A stretch of 64,000 nucleotides of DNA from Clavelina lepadiformis (lineage: Eukaryota > Chordata > Ascidiacea > Aplousobranchia > Clavelinidae). The notes beneath the pieces were generated by a model, which did no database searches, had not been told where the DNA came from, and saw only the letters and a list, made by a program, of their open reading frames with translations. Shown here in pieces: positions 35,701 to 46,834 of the stretch. The translations under genes and the position numbers were made by a program. How positions within the stretch are numbered: position 1 is the first letter of the stretch; every line of letters begins with the position of its first letter. The DNA is taken from positions 12,471,820 through 12,535,819 of the forward strand of contig NC_135248.1 in assembly GCF_947623445.1 (NCBI RefSeq), read 5' to 3'.

Positions 35701-38700
35701 ATGGAATTTCTTAGCAACTTAAAGTTACAATTTCATCAGCATAAAAAATTAGTCACCTGGTGAGTAGCGCGATATTAGTTGACACTTGATGGCACTGCCT
35801 TTCAGTGCAGTGATGGTACTTGGAATTTTTGTTGGATAAAACTGCTCATGGTTGACTGATAACCGTCAACTTTGCGGTATTATCATTCATATATAGGTTT
35901 ATGAGTGGGCTAAATATCCATATTTCACAGTTTATGAAAAGCCTATTACTCTGCACTCTACATTCTCTATTACAGTAAGTAAAGATGTTTGGCCTATTTT
36001 GTTTTAAGCTTTAGCCTGGATCCCAGGATACGGTATACTATGTGGAATCTGAGTATAGGAGGAACAGTTTATTATATGTCACTATTTGCCGTCAACCAAG
36101 GTCAAGTGCAAAGGTTTCTTTCATGCCGATCTCTTCGTGAAGCAAAAAAGTAAGCGATCCGTGCTTTGTTGAAATATGTTAGCTTTCTTTGTGGCCGCCT
36201 AAAATAAACAAAGAATCACAAAGAGGCACTGATTATGATTTTATTTTAATCTACTCTATGGTTGGGTTCCAGCAGAGTTATATATCATGGTTGAAATATA
36301 ATCGAACTTTTCTCCCTTCGACTGTGAAACAACACGTTGATAAAGCGTATTTCGAACACGATGATTCTTTTCAGTGCTTTTTAACTTGTTAAAGTCAAAG
36401 CCATTACGATGCTTTATAGCTTTCTAAGCGTCCACGCTAACTTTAGTTCTATTATAGATCGGTTCTTCTTAACATCTTTGGTCTGATTACCCTTGCCAGT
36501 CTTGCTATCTTAACTGGACTAACGATGTATGCCCATTATCATGGCTGCGACCCTCTCTCGCTAGGTGTCGTCCACAAGCCGGATCAAAAAAGATTTCAAA
36601 CTGAATGCAACTCTATCTAAACCAGTGTGCGACATTACTATATTAAGAGTCGAGACATCATAATTGTAAAACTAAAGAAAGTGCATTTAGGGTAAATTCT
36701 ATCGCCATTTTCTATTATTTTGTAGGACTTTTACTTTTTGTTTAGCTATGAATATTTACTTGTGTTTTGTAAATGAGGTATAGTCGCACAGGTAAGTATA
36801 AAAGAGCGTGGTACTGCGCTATAGTAACTCATGGCCTCTAACTGCATTCAATGATACTGCATCATAAACGCGTGTTGTTTACTTTTGCTTAAATTATTCC
36901 ATAAGCGAGATGCAGTATAGGTATAACATTAATAATAATCTCTCATTTCTTACGGACAGTTGCTGCCGTATATGGTTCTCGAAATCTTCCAAGATTACCC
37001 CGGATTCCCTGGTTTGTTTCTTGCTTGTGTTTATTCTGGAAGCCTCAGGTGTTTTCTTGATCAAACATCTATTTTATAAGTTTTAAACATTGTGTTAGCA
37101 CCTTTGGTAAATTATACCTTGCATTTCTATCTTTATTATATCAGTTAACCTAACGAGCCAATATTAAAATCGTATAAATCTTATACTTTGATCTTTAATT
37201 TTGACAGCACTGTATCGACCGCAATTACAGCTGCTGCCAGTGTTACAATAGAAGATTATATTAAACCCGCCGTGAAGTGGGATGAAAAAACCTTAACGTG
37301 GATATCGAGGGGTAGGTAGGACTTTTTGCACCACCACAGCGGTGTAGTGTATTTCTTTTCTGCTTTTTGACCATGTATTGAAAATTTAAACTCTGTCCAT
37401 GAGGTAGGTGGACAAGTATCCTAATATTTTTGTCAGTAACAAACTATAACCTGTTTCAAAATTAACACATAATTTGGTATGCTAAGAGTTAGAACAATCA
37501 GTCTATAAACGCGGTAACGCCGTACGTTGAAGAGTCCAGACACCATTGCACTTTTCTATACTGGTAATGGCTTTTCATAATAAAAACAGAGAAAGTTTTG
37601 CGCAGGTCTGATTGTATGTTACGGAGTCATATGCATTCTGTTCTCGTATATAAGTTCAAAAGTAGGGGCTTTATTTGAAGCCACCATTAGCCTGCAGAGC
37701 ATAGTTGGAGGACCCTTGGTGGGCATATATACACTTGGGATACTGTTCCCATACGCTAATTCTGTTGTAAGTATAAGCATTACAAGTACGTCTTTTTGGT
37801 ATAGTAATTATACAACATATTTTGATATTGCATTGTTCTAAGATTCCATGCTTTAGGCTCTTTTAGAATTATGTTTTAACAGAAAGCTAAGAACATTGTT
37901 TGTGTACAAAATACAAAATCTACTCTAATATTAAAGACAGCAATTTGCAGGGGGCATTGGTTGGATCAAACGTAGGTTTGGCTGCAATCGTTTGGGTCTT
38001 CATTGGCAGCCGTCTTTATCCAACCGGAAAGGACTTTCTTAACGAACTTTCATACAGCACCGACACCTGTCCATCAGAACTCATGATCGGGATCAACTCA
38101 AGCGTGACAACAACAAACGCAACCATTGTGACGTCAACGATCATCAATGAACCTCGTGTGACTAAACTATACAGTCTCTCGTTTATGTTATACTCGGCTT
38201 TCGGTTTCTGCTGGACCGTGGTAATTGGGATTTTGGTCAGTGTGGCAACAGGTAAGCCTGAACGGCACGTTCTTCCCTCCTGTGGTGTGTTTTGTAAAAT
38301 TAGGCAAAAAGTATGGTGAAAGGTGAAAACAGTGAAACAGTGAAAACAAAACAAACAGTGAACAGTGAAACTGTGGCCTGGCTCGTAACTAGGTAGAGCT
38401 CAGGGGGAGGGAAAAATTGCTTCTATCACCTCTAAAGAAACCGTTTTTTTGCATATCTTAAAAGTAATGTCTTGACTCAGTTAGTTACGGGGCGACTGTG
38501 ACATTGCGCAGCAAATGCTACTGGATAAAATTTGAGAAAGGGTTTAGCGGCAAACAAGGTATAACGTTTATTTTTTCTGTTACAGCGCTTTACACTACAG
38601 TTTGGTGACACGTGTTGTAGGTTGTCGGCTTGTTATTGGTTTTATGCTTATACAGTATTTTGCAAATCTTGTTTAAACAGTACTAGTTCTCAGCTTTTGT

Positions 38701-38911
38701 CTTATCCCACCAAGGTGGCTGGAAACAACGCAAAACGGTCGATCCTCGTCTTCTGTATCATTTCTTTGATCACTGGATTTTTGGCTTGCTCCCTCGTAAG
38801 TTTCACTGTGCGATGAGATGCGGATTACGGGATAGGGAGGCACTGGATGGAGTAAAGTCCACGGAGAACGACGTTAGTCTTCATCTTTTTAACAAAGGCA
38901 CCAATCGCTAA
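32780..38911 (+). CDS. SLC5-family sodium/solute symporter (SMCT/SMVT/NIS subgroup)
   Basis: Thirteen exons give 607 residues: 32780-32922, 33814-33924, 34336-34426, 34741-34858, 35155-35216, 35481-35635, 36009-36149, 36458-36587, 36960-37048, 37208-37311, 37606-37766, 37951-38251 and 38694-38911. The length equals that of SLC5A8/12. Family landmarks run in order: [93 protein letters not shown] and GGPLVG. A membrane transporter of the LeuT-like fold with about 13 helices is expected, cotransporting Na+ with an organic anion, vitamin or iodide; the substrate cannot be told. The long extracellular loop has N-glycosylation sequons (NSS, NAT). The junction 36587/36960 restores the family sequence [12 protein letters not shown] but has no GT donor. 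The last exon is accepted on phase and on its VDPRLLY context. Confidence 0.88.
34577..34675. repeat. Degenerate tandem repeat
   Basis: Irregular repeats of AAGTTAAACTTTAGAGTTAAA and shorter pieces (TTAAACTT, AATAAGAAG) inside the third intron of the SLC5 gene, ending about 65 bases before the acceptor of the exon at 34741. Confidence 0.7.
38316..38370. repeat. GTGAAAACA short tandem repeat
   Basis: Several copies of GTGAAAAC/AGTGAAAC in a row inside the last intron of the SLC5 gene. Confidence 0.6.
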
Positions 38912-39609
38912 TAATAACTCAAGTTCTTCAACCGTATATGTGGAAATAAGTAGCCTGTTAAAAACTTAAAAGCTTATGCAAAGTTGAAAGTAGTTGGAAA
39001 CATTATTTTAAAGTCCTTGACTCATTTATAATAACCCGCTCATTTTGCAGTCGTTGGTAATTCGAAATGTTTATTTTCTGTGCGTTCGACATATTGTCGG
39101 TCACATCGCAGTTATGTTACGCCAACGCACATTACCGATATATCTCATTGAAATGTCAACATTTATGTTCATGTTAAAAGAGTGAAATGTGAAATCTTGA
39201 GAGCCACTGTTACGAGCATTGTTAAGCAATTCTCAAAGCAATAAAGAGTGTAGGATATGACGTGAATCGATGATATTTGCTGCTACTTGGTATTCGAATA
39301 TCAGAGAATGAAGCTTGCTGTCATTAGAAAGCAGATCAATTTTTAACGCTTCAATTTCTTCAGCCTGTAAATAATCATGAATGTCCATTGCAGTTTCAAT
39401 AAACTAATCCCCTATAAATGATGTTAATAACGCCTGGTCAATTATTTTTTTGCTCGTTGTGTGAACGATGTAATTACGCAAAGTAAGGCAAGTCAGAATT
39501 GTTTCACGCTGCCTGAGTGTGTGCGGGATCTAATTTCAAGAAATCGGTGAAATTGGCTTAAAGCCGACCCTGCCAGAGTGATGACGACAACTTTTTTTTG
39601 CTTAGAAGT

Positions 39610-39651
39610 CATAGACACCTTAAATAGACACCTCTATTTAAGGTGTCTATG
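39610..39651. mobile_element. 42-base perfect palindrome flanked by 8-base target duplication
   Basis: The arm CATAGACACCTTAAATAGA and its exact reverse complement form a 19-base stem with a 4-base loop. Directly outside lie TTAGAAGT (39602-39609) and TTAGAAGT (39652-39659), a perfect 8-base duplication as made by hAT transposases. The CA..TG ends fit. It contains nothing but its two inverted arms and so is one of the smallest possible transposed units. Confidence 0.8.
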
Positions 39652-39801
39652 TTAGAAGTAGTAGTCAAAACCAAGTCAAAAAAGTCAAACCTCAAAAGAT
39701 TAAAAAGTAGTAGTCAAAACCAAACCTTTACCCGGGTCGGACAGTCTACAGAAATCCTTCGACTGATTCATCCGCAGAATTAAAATTTGGACTGGTCTTA
39801 T

Positions 39802-39879
39802 GATCTTATGAGTGACATTTGGGGAAGGATACAAAATAGGAGAGTTTTTGATGGTTATTGCTGCTCATTAGGTATCCCA
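39802..39879 (+). repeat. Fragment duplicated at 40906-40985
   Basis: About 78 bases with high identity to 40906-40985, sharing AGTGACATTTGG, AAGGATACAAAATAGGA and GATGGTTATTGCTGCTC. Translated, both read DIWRRIQNR-like, then a phenylalanine and DGYCCSLGIP-like. They are two pieces of one transposon coding region. Confidence 0.75.
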
Positions 39880-40599
39880 GATTGGTACTGAATAAGGTCG
39901 AATTCATACGTTACTCAATTAGAAAACGAACCAATCACAAATAAGAATGGCATCGTTCATCTATGTATTCATCCGCTTGTCGTCAGTTTACTTTATTGTT
40001 AACAATTTCGTCCTGGTCGCAGTGTTTTTAATTATTTATGAGATTATGGTAGCAGGTTTAGCGGATTAGAATCAGTTGTATTCTGAGTTTCTGACTATGC
40101 AGATATCACTTTATTATCGGCGAAAAAGACTGGGTAGAATTTAAATGTTATCAACATGTCTCTTTGGATTTTGTGGTATAGTTAAGGTAAAAGCCTATGG
40201 TTTAGTATTACAATCTTTACCCTCGGACTGGAATAAGTCTCGGCACGTTTTCTGTAATTCTGTACTATGGTGTTACCTAGCTTTATTAAACTGTATATAA
40301 ATTTACACAGGTATGATATGTTTAGCCGCATTATGAGTGGATGTTTAATTTTAATAATGTTGGTTTGAGTCTCAGTTATTTACAGAACTCCGTACATATT
40401 ATGTCGTTTATGTGACCTGTTTGAAATTAACTTTACGTAATGACATATACGTTATGGGCTTTCAACCAGTGAAAAAACATTTGTGTGTCAGCTAGCCAAT
40501 TGTAAGAGAATTTGTTCAAGCATTGATAGTTATGCAAAACATTTGCAAAGTTTTCATAGGCTAGTGCATGGATAATGACATAGGATTTTGTTTTTGAAA

Positions 40600-42660
40600 A
40601 TCAAATGCCAGATGCAGAAAGATTTGATTATGAAGCAGTTATCTCACCACAGTTTGAAAGTCATGTTTCAACCTCTTTGTGTTCCCAAGAAGACTTTGTC
40701 GAAACTTGGTCTATTTTGTTTAAAGCTTAAAGAGATGTAGGCCTATGTGCTAACACATTCTAGGCCTACATACTTAGAGATCATGGATATTGTTGCGGCA
40801 ATTTTTAGTGTTTTTCCCATAATTGTGTTAACACAGCAACTACTAACTTGCAGTTACTGCAGGTTTTGAGGCTACTCAAAGTGAGTACACATATCTATTG
40901 AATGAAGATCTTACGAGTGACATTTGGAGAAGGATACAAAATAGGAAAGTGTTCGATGGTTATTGCTGCTCTTTAGGTATCCCATAACTATTCAACTGCC
41001 AGCCGCTAGGGTTTCTTTTCAGTATGTATTGATAACTGAAAGAATTAAAAGTGTAGGAAATGTTTAGTATGCAATCACAGCATACCCATGCTTGAATTCA
41101 ACGATGTTAAGTGACTTTGTGCAGGGAACTTATTTTAAAAAACATATTTGGAAGTGCAAGCACAAATTAACATGCTTTTATTATGTTGTTGGAAATATTG
41201 GCCCCAAATTTATGTCCTCACTGAAAAACATGTTTTTGCTATGGTGGCTGAGTCCAGTTTAGTTCATGCATTCGATTTTAAACCTGTGGCACCTGTAATT
41301 GCAGATATTAAGAAATTAGAAACTAAAGGCATAGAAGTCTTAATTGGTGGTTATCGTAAACGATGAGTTTTTGGTACTGTAGCAACATTGTCTGCAGATA
41401 ATCTTGATGCCCACTATGTGGTGTGTTTCCAAAAATGTTTTAGCAGTGGACAGATTCACAGTTACTTGTTGTTACAGAAGATCCAACACCTGCTCCTGTG
41501 TATGGCGTAATAACTAATTGCACTCTATATCCAATTGATGCTTTCTCCTTTCTCTATTCCCAAGACATTTGCATGATTGCTTAAAATGAATAATTCCATG
41601 TTTGTCCAAGTATTTTTCATCATTTCTCATTTGCAATGAGTTTGTAGGATGGCCTGGTTAAATTCTAAAATTTATGTTTTTGAGTGGGGTGAATCAGATT
41701 TGCTGAATAAACCAAGATGCTTGTCTAAAGATATTGTCCAAGGAATTGAAAGAATGTTGCTGTCTGTGAGTAAATCATGGTGATTGTTTAGATTGCTTCC
41801 TCTTATTATTGGGGAGCATATACCAGAAAGTAATGAGTATTGGAGGCTTTACATGTTGCTAGCTGAAATAGTGCAGATTATTTTGATTACCTGTTATATG
41901 CACTTATTGGACAAATAACTTGGATTTAGATAAGCGTAATTGTTTCGTTTGCACCTGATTTAGTAAAACCTAAATTTCACTACTTGCTTCATTATCCAAG
42001 ATTAATCCACTACTATGGCCCATTGCTGTGCCGGAGGTTTGAATCATTTCATAAAAAAACTGAAACAATGTAGTAAAGTGTTCAAAATTGTGAAAATGTG
42101 ACTTATGCAATTGCTGAGAGAATTTATCACCTTAAATTCTTTAAAATCAAAGAACCACTTTGTGTACCCATAGTTAGTGAGTTTACATTTCGTAAAGCAG
42201 TAGATACATTAGTCGCTGCTTGTTCTACGGATGTTGGTAGTGTGATATTGATATTGGTAGTGTTCTACGGATATTGGATCCAGTCACTTATTGGAGCTAA
42301 TATTCCATGGAACGGAATTTCTACATACTAATGTAGTGCAAAATACTTCGCTTACTGGATCCGCTCCCAACGTCTGGCCACGTAGTAAAATGCTAAAATG
42401 TTGTAAAAACCTAGTAAAATGCTTTTCCCCAGTTGTTGCACATTTTTTTGCACCTTGCAACCGTAGATCGATTTTTTTTAAATACTTTCTTCGTGCTTTT
42501 TGAGTGATTGATGTGTTCTTTGAGTTATTTCCAACGTTCATATACATTACATGACTAACAACTATGCACACTGAGCTTGTTTGAGTCATAAAGAGACCTA
42601 AAGTAGATCCGCTGCTTATAGGATCCATTTCTCCTGGAATGAAGGTGGATCTTGTAAGCG
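40600..42660 (+). mobile_element. Broken DNA-transposon-like coding relic
   Basis: Translated pieces follow one another in order but in interrupted frames: QEDFVETWSILFK, SDIWRRIQNR, a long piece with HAFDFKPVAPVIADIKKLE and GYRKR, then GTVATLSADNLDAHYV, and further right KPKFHYLLHYPRLIHYYG with RRFESFHKKTET. The K-x-H-x-x-x-H-Y-P-x-L-I-x-x-x-G-P-L-x-x-x-R-F-E-x-x-H signature is common in multicopy, transposase-like proteins of fish and invertebrate genomes. The superfamily cannot be named from sequence alone. Many interruptions show that it is an old copy. No terminal repeats or target duplication could be fixed, so the borders are approximate. Confidence 0.6.
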
Positions 42661-42923
42661 GCGACTACTCTGGTGATTATGATATTGTCTGTTGAATATG
42701 AATTTATTGCTTTGTGTAAATTATAGATTTGTTTTTATTATTGTTCATATTGTTTTACAGCTGAAAAAATAAACTTTAGCTTTGAAAATGTTATTTAAGT
42801 ATTTACTTAGTTTCAGTGGCAATAAAAAAATTGATTGAATGTTGGAAAAGTGACATATACTAAAATCAGTAAAGTTTTTTAAATTGAAAAGCCAGTGGAC
42901 CTTTTAATTTCGGACTTTTAAAG

Positions 42924-43462
42924 CTTGGACTTTGAAGAATGGGTAAATGTAGATTTACAAGATGAAAATTTTCCAGAAAAGGCAAAAATAATAATATCTT
43001 ACGCAGAAGGTGTGTTCATTATGGTTAATTCAGTTTTAATTGTGCAGCATCATGTTAATATAAACACAATAAGTTGGCCTATGCTATAAAAGCATATTGA
43101 ATTTTGTTTTACTAGCAGAAACAAATTTACAAACTTGAAAAACTAGTGATTTCATAACTCGTTAATATGATAGCACTCTTGCCTCATCCAACAGTTTAAA
43201 TGGTTGCCATACTAAACTTTTAATTGTATTTCAAATTTAGTTGTGTAGTTTGTTGTTGGTATTAACTCAGTGTGAATAAGCTGTACAACAAATTTATTGA
43301 ATTTTGTTTGATTTGTTGGAATAGATTTGCAAATTCAGAGCACTGCTGATTTGTTGGATAAAGTTAGTCATTTAAATGATGATATTTTGAACATACCCAA
43401 AAATGTTAGACGGAAGATCATTCATTTACTCTTTGATTCAATAATACCATGTATGGTACAAT
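42924..43462 (+). other. Two phase-matched exons encoding a possible SAM-like domain
   Basis: An open segment 42924-43009 ends with a GT donor after one base of a codon. A second, 43325-43462, starts after an ATAG acceptor and continues in the matching phase. Together they read about 75 residues, with FEEWVNVDLQDENFPEKAK, then STADLLDKVSHLNDDILN and IPKNVRRKIIHLL. The L-x-x-L-N-x-D-x-L ... I-x-x-x-x-R-R-K-I pattern resembles a SAM domain C-terminal half. It may be part of an unrecognised host gene or the amino-terminal piece of another copy of the nearby relic. No start or stop exon was found. Confidence 0.3.
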
Positions 43463-43904
43463 GTAAGTATGTTTTTTTTTCTATGAAGGTACAGTAGTTA
43501 GATTGTAAATATTCTAGATCTCTTGTACAATGGATAACTGCATATATCGGATAAAATGCTGTGGCTTAAATGGTTTTCTATTCTTTTTAATGCAATCAAC
43601 ATCGCTTGATATATAAGATAACTTGTCCGTTTTTTACGATATAGCAGTTTAAATTACCTCTTATACAATGGATTCATTAATTTTGCAAAGAAATGTTACA
43701 TTTGTGAGTGCATTTGTTGTTTAAGTTGGTCTTTCTGAAAGCATAACTTACACATTGCAAGAAACGGTATTGTGGTGCAGAGATTGCATTTGTTCTGATT
43801 AAGTTTGCTCATCGTGAATTCATTAACAGAAGGAGATGTTTGTGATGCTATAGGGGAAATCAAAACCTGCATTCATTTACGATACGCTTGATTCAAGTTT
43901 TTCT

Positions 43905-44096
43905 GTCAGCTCTGTAGCTGGTTAGAGCACTAGACTTGTAATCATGGGTCTCGTGTTCAATACCCGATGACACTATTTTTCTAATGCCCTTGGGCAAGGT
44001 GCTAACCCAAGGCACTTCATGTTCAGTAGACCTGGTGAACAGTGCCAATATTTGGGCATTACAATAAAAAATTTAAAAAAAAGCAATAAAAAAATG
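43905..44096 (+). mobile_element. tRNA-derived SINE
   Basis: The head (43905-43972) is tRNA-like: an A box region TAGCTGGTTAGAGCA, an anticodon-loop-like CTTGTAA and a B box GTGTTCAATACC. A tRNA-unrelated body contains ATGCCCTTGGGCAAGGTGCT, a motif frequent in marine-animal SINEs. The tail is A-rich (AATAAAAAATTTAAAAAAAA). It is likely Pol III-transcribed in origin and inserted on the plus strand. Confidence 0.8.
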
Positions 44097-44527
44097 TTAT
44101 CAATCTGAACTTACACAAAAGAGCTAGCTTGGTAACAGTAGATCATCTTGGTTTTATGTTTGGCTAAAAATTGTTTTAACATCAATCTTGATTGAAGCCT
44201 TATTACCTTAGTCTAGTCTAATAACTATGTGACAACCAAACCACAACCACGTGATTATATGTTACGTCATAAGTCTACGTGTGGAAAACATCTGCATTGG
44301 AAATGATCATGTGAAGACTGCGTGATCAGAAGCGAAGAAAAAGATCTTACCTCGATTGAACTGGTGCAACGATTGGTAAATACACACGTGGGAATTGAGA
44401 GGCCAAAATTAGCCAAGATGGTGGAAATTTCGAAGTCAACAACAATGAACAGAAGAAGGATTTATGCATCACAAACAATTTACGTCATCATATAAATAAG
44501 CGATGAATTTCATTTTTTAGGGATATA

Positions 44528-44540
44528 GAGAGAGAGAGAC
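44528..44540. repeat. GA microsatellite
   Basis: A short GAGAGAGAGAGA run followed by ACAGATAGAGG. Confidence 0.7.
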
Positions 44541-45734
44541 AGATAGAGGAGAAATGAAAAGTTATTTTTTATACTGTAAAACGAATGTATTAAAAGCAAA
44601 CGTCATTACTACGATCGGGCGACTGGAAGTTATAAATAAAAAGTGTATTCTGTTTGCTGCTGTTGTGTTTATTTCCTTGCAGGCGATTAAATCAATGAGT
44701 AAGTGTGCGCTAAATTGCATTTATTTATTGATATAAGTGGAACCACCAAACTTCACGGTTATAAGAGAAAGAGACTCATCAGTCGACAAACCAAGGATAG
44801 CTAAATCCACGACAGCTATCTATTGTGACGTTTAATGGACTTTGCTTAAGTCGTAACGAGTGACGGTAACGTCATAAGTACGTCAAATAAGACTAGGCAA
44901 CAAATACAAAGCGTCATAACTTTAAAGTTATCATTTAGGGACCCAAAGCGTTTTCGTTACAAGACAGTTTGTAACCTTCTTGTTAGAACCTATCTAGTAT
45001 TAGAAGATAGAAGTTGTATTAAGCCAGCAGTAAGTATTTGTACTTTATTTGTCCCAAAAGTGTGACATAAAATTTAATAGTTGTGTGTTTAAGGGAGCTT
45101 GGATCACCAGCTTGTGGTAACATTTTCGAGATCAGACGACCATTGCATGATGTTAATGAAGTATAGCTAAAATAAAAGCTAAATTTTGAACCAAAAAGCA
45201 GTTAATAGGATGTAATATTGAATCAAACTCCACATTAAAGCAAGCAATGCGTCAAGTGACAGTATGAAAATTTTAGCATTTGATTCAAGTTTACTTCAGT
45301 TTGGACGTTAGGAAATCGTATTGTATCATACTGTACTTTTACCGTAAGGAGTAAACCAAACACTTTTAATCATTTACTTGAATTTTCTAATTACAGTATC
45401 ATAATACAGTATAATTTGCATATAACGGCACCTCTTAAGATTGCTAAAAACTGCAGTTGCATGCAAATGAAATACACAAATTATATGTTCGATGCTTGCA
45501 AAAGATAGCCGAGACCATGCAAAATGTGACTTTATAGGTGAATTGACATAATAAAGGAAGCCGTTATTGACAAATTTTATTGTGTATGTTTGTTTGAAAT
45601 ATTTCAGATCCCCAGTGAAACTGAAGATGTAACAAGTGTGCAATTGCACATAAAGAGCATGAAAGATCTGCTAAAAGTAAGACTCTTCAGTTATCTAATG
45701 TTGAGGATAGGATGAAAAGAACTTATCTATCTAC

Positions 45735-45905
45735 GCCACTGTTGTATTGCCCTTGAACAAGGCACTAACAACGCTTGCTCCTGTTCAGTGGTGCTGATGA
45801 GCAGCTCCAAATTCGGGTAACACAAATGGGTGATTGATTGGTGAGGTATCACCGCCAGGTTTAAGTCTTTCAAAAGAATTTCTTCAATCCAAGGATAAAG
45901 ACTGT
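45735..45905 (+). mobile_element. SINE fragment without tRNA head
   Basis: The start ATTGCCCTTGAACAAGGCAC, followed by the GTTCAGTGGT region, matches the body of the SINE at 43905-44096, but the tRNA-like head is missing. The sequence runs on with GTGAGGTATCACCGCCAGG. It is a 5'-truncated or related SINE copy. Confidence 0.55.
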
Positions 45906-46834
45906 CTTACCAAACCAACGCACCATGTCATGAACTAAAAACAAAACATAAAGTGAATCTGAACTGAACACATTAACTATAATTATTTGCTTTTATTTGC
46001 TGCATAGTTTTTGGTATTAATTTATTTAATTGGCATATCTAGAGTTCTATTTGTTTTTGTATAAGAACATAGTTGCGATGTAAAGTGTTGATATTGGCAC
46101 TTTCGCTTTAATAAATTATAATAATAAATAATATGTATGTTTATAAATAATACACATTTTGTGAGGCCTATAATGATACACTTTGTTTCTGGTTCTTGTT
46201 TCGTTTTGCTCCCAGCTGGAGTATTGGTAATTTGCGTGATATCAGTACAGCAGTAAACAATAGCTATACTGTAGTTGCAACTGAATCTACACTTAGCATG
46301 AGGTAAAACATTCGTTGGTTCGTTTACATGAGGTAAAATCTTAGGCTACCTATAGCTGAGCTAGCGGCCACCTAATTTATGTACCGGCAGGCAGATTTCT
46401 GCTTAAATTTCTGTTTCTCGGCAAGCACCGTAACGTATATGACAGCATAAAATAAAAGTTTTTTTTCTCTATATTTCAACATTATAGACTATTAGATGTT
46501 GCCTATATTGGCATTGAGGTTGACATATTGCTTTGTTTTATTAAGTTATTTGTTCGATTTGGGCCAAGTATTTCAATAATTTTGCTACGATTAATATACA
46601 AAAAATGCTGATAAAAAATAAAAACTAGAATACGGGAAGTTGGAAACAGTAATAACAACAACATGTAATAACAGTTACAAACCTAACTTAAACCGATATA
46701 TAACAAGGGTTCTTGACAGGAAAACTGCAAAAGCGCCACCTTGTATGAAATAAAAAATAGTGGGTGCAATATAAGTGTGCTACCTATATCTAACTTAAAT
46801 GCATGCTGGTTTAAAAAATTGTGAGTTAAGACAG

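Larger units (their letters stand above)
38912..46834. other. Repeat-rich region between the SLC5 gene and the GPCR gene
   Basis: About 7.9 kb between two convergent genes (SLC5 on plus, GPCR on minus). It holds a 42-base palindrome with target duplication (39610-39651), a broken transposon-like coding relic (about 40600-42660) with a second fragment (39802-39879), and a pair of possible SAM-like exons (42924-43462). It also holds a SINE (43905-44096), a SINE fragment (45735-45905) and a GA microsatellite near 44528. No complete host gene was recognised. Confidence 0.65.

Noticed and set aside
38622-38816. Frame with a membrane-like segment ([14 protein letters not shown]), at first thought to be a dispanin/CD225 exon
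   Set aside because: The same DNA in another frame continues the SLC5 gene in phase with a VDPRLLY segment and a stop at 38909, completing a 607-residue protein.
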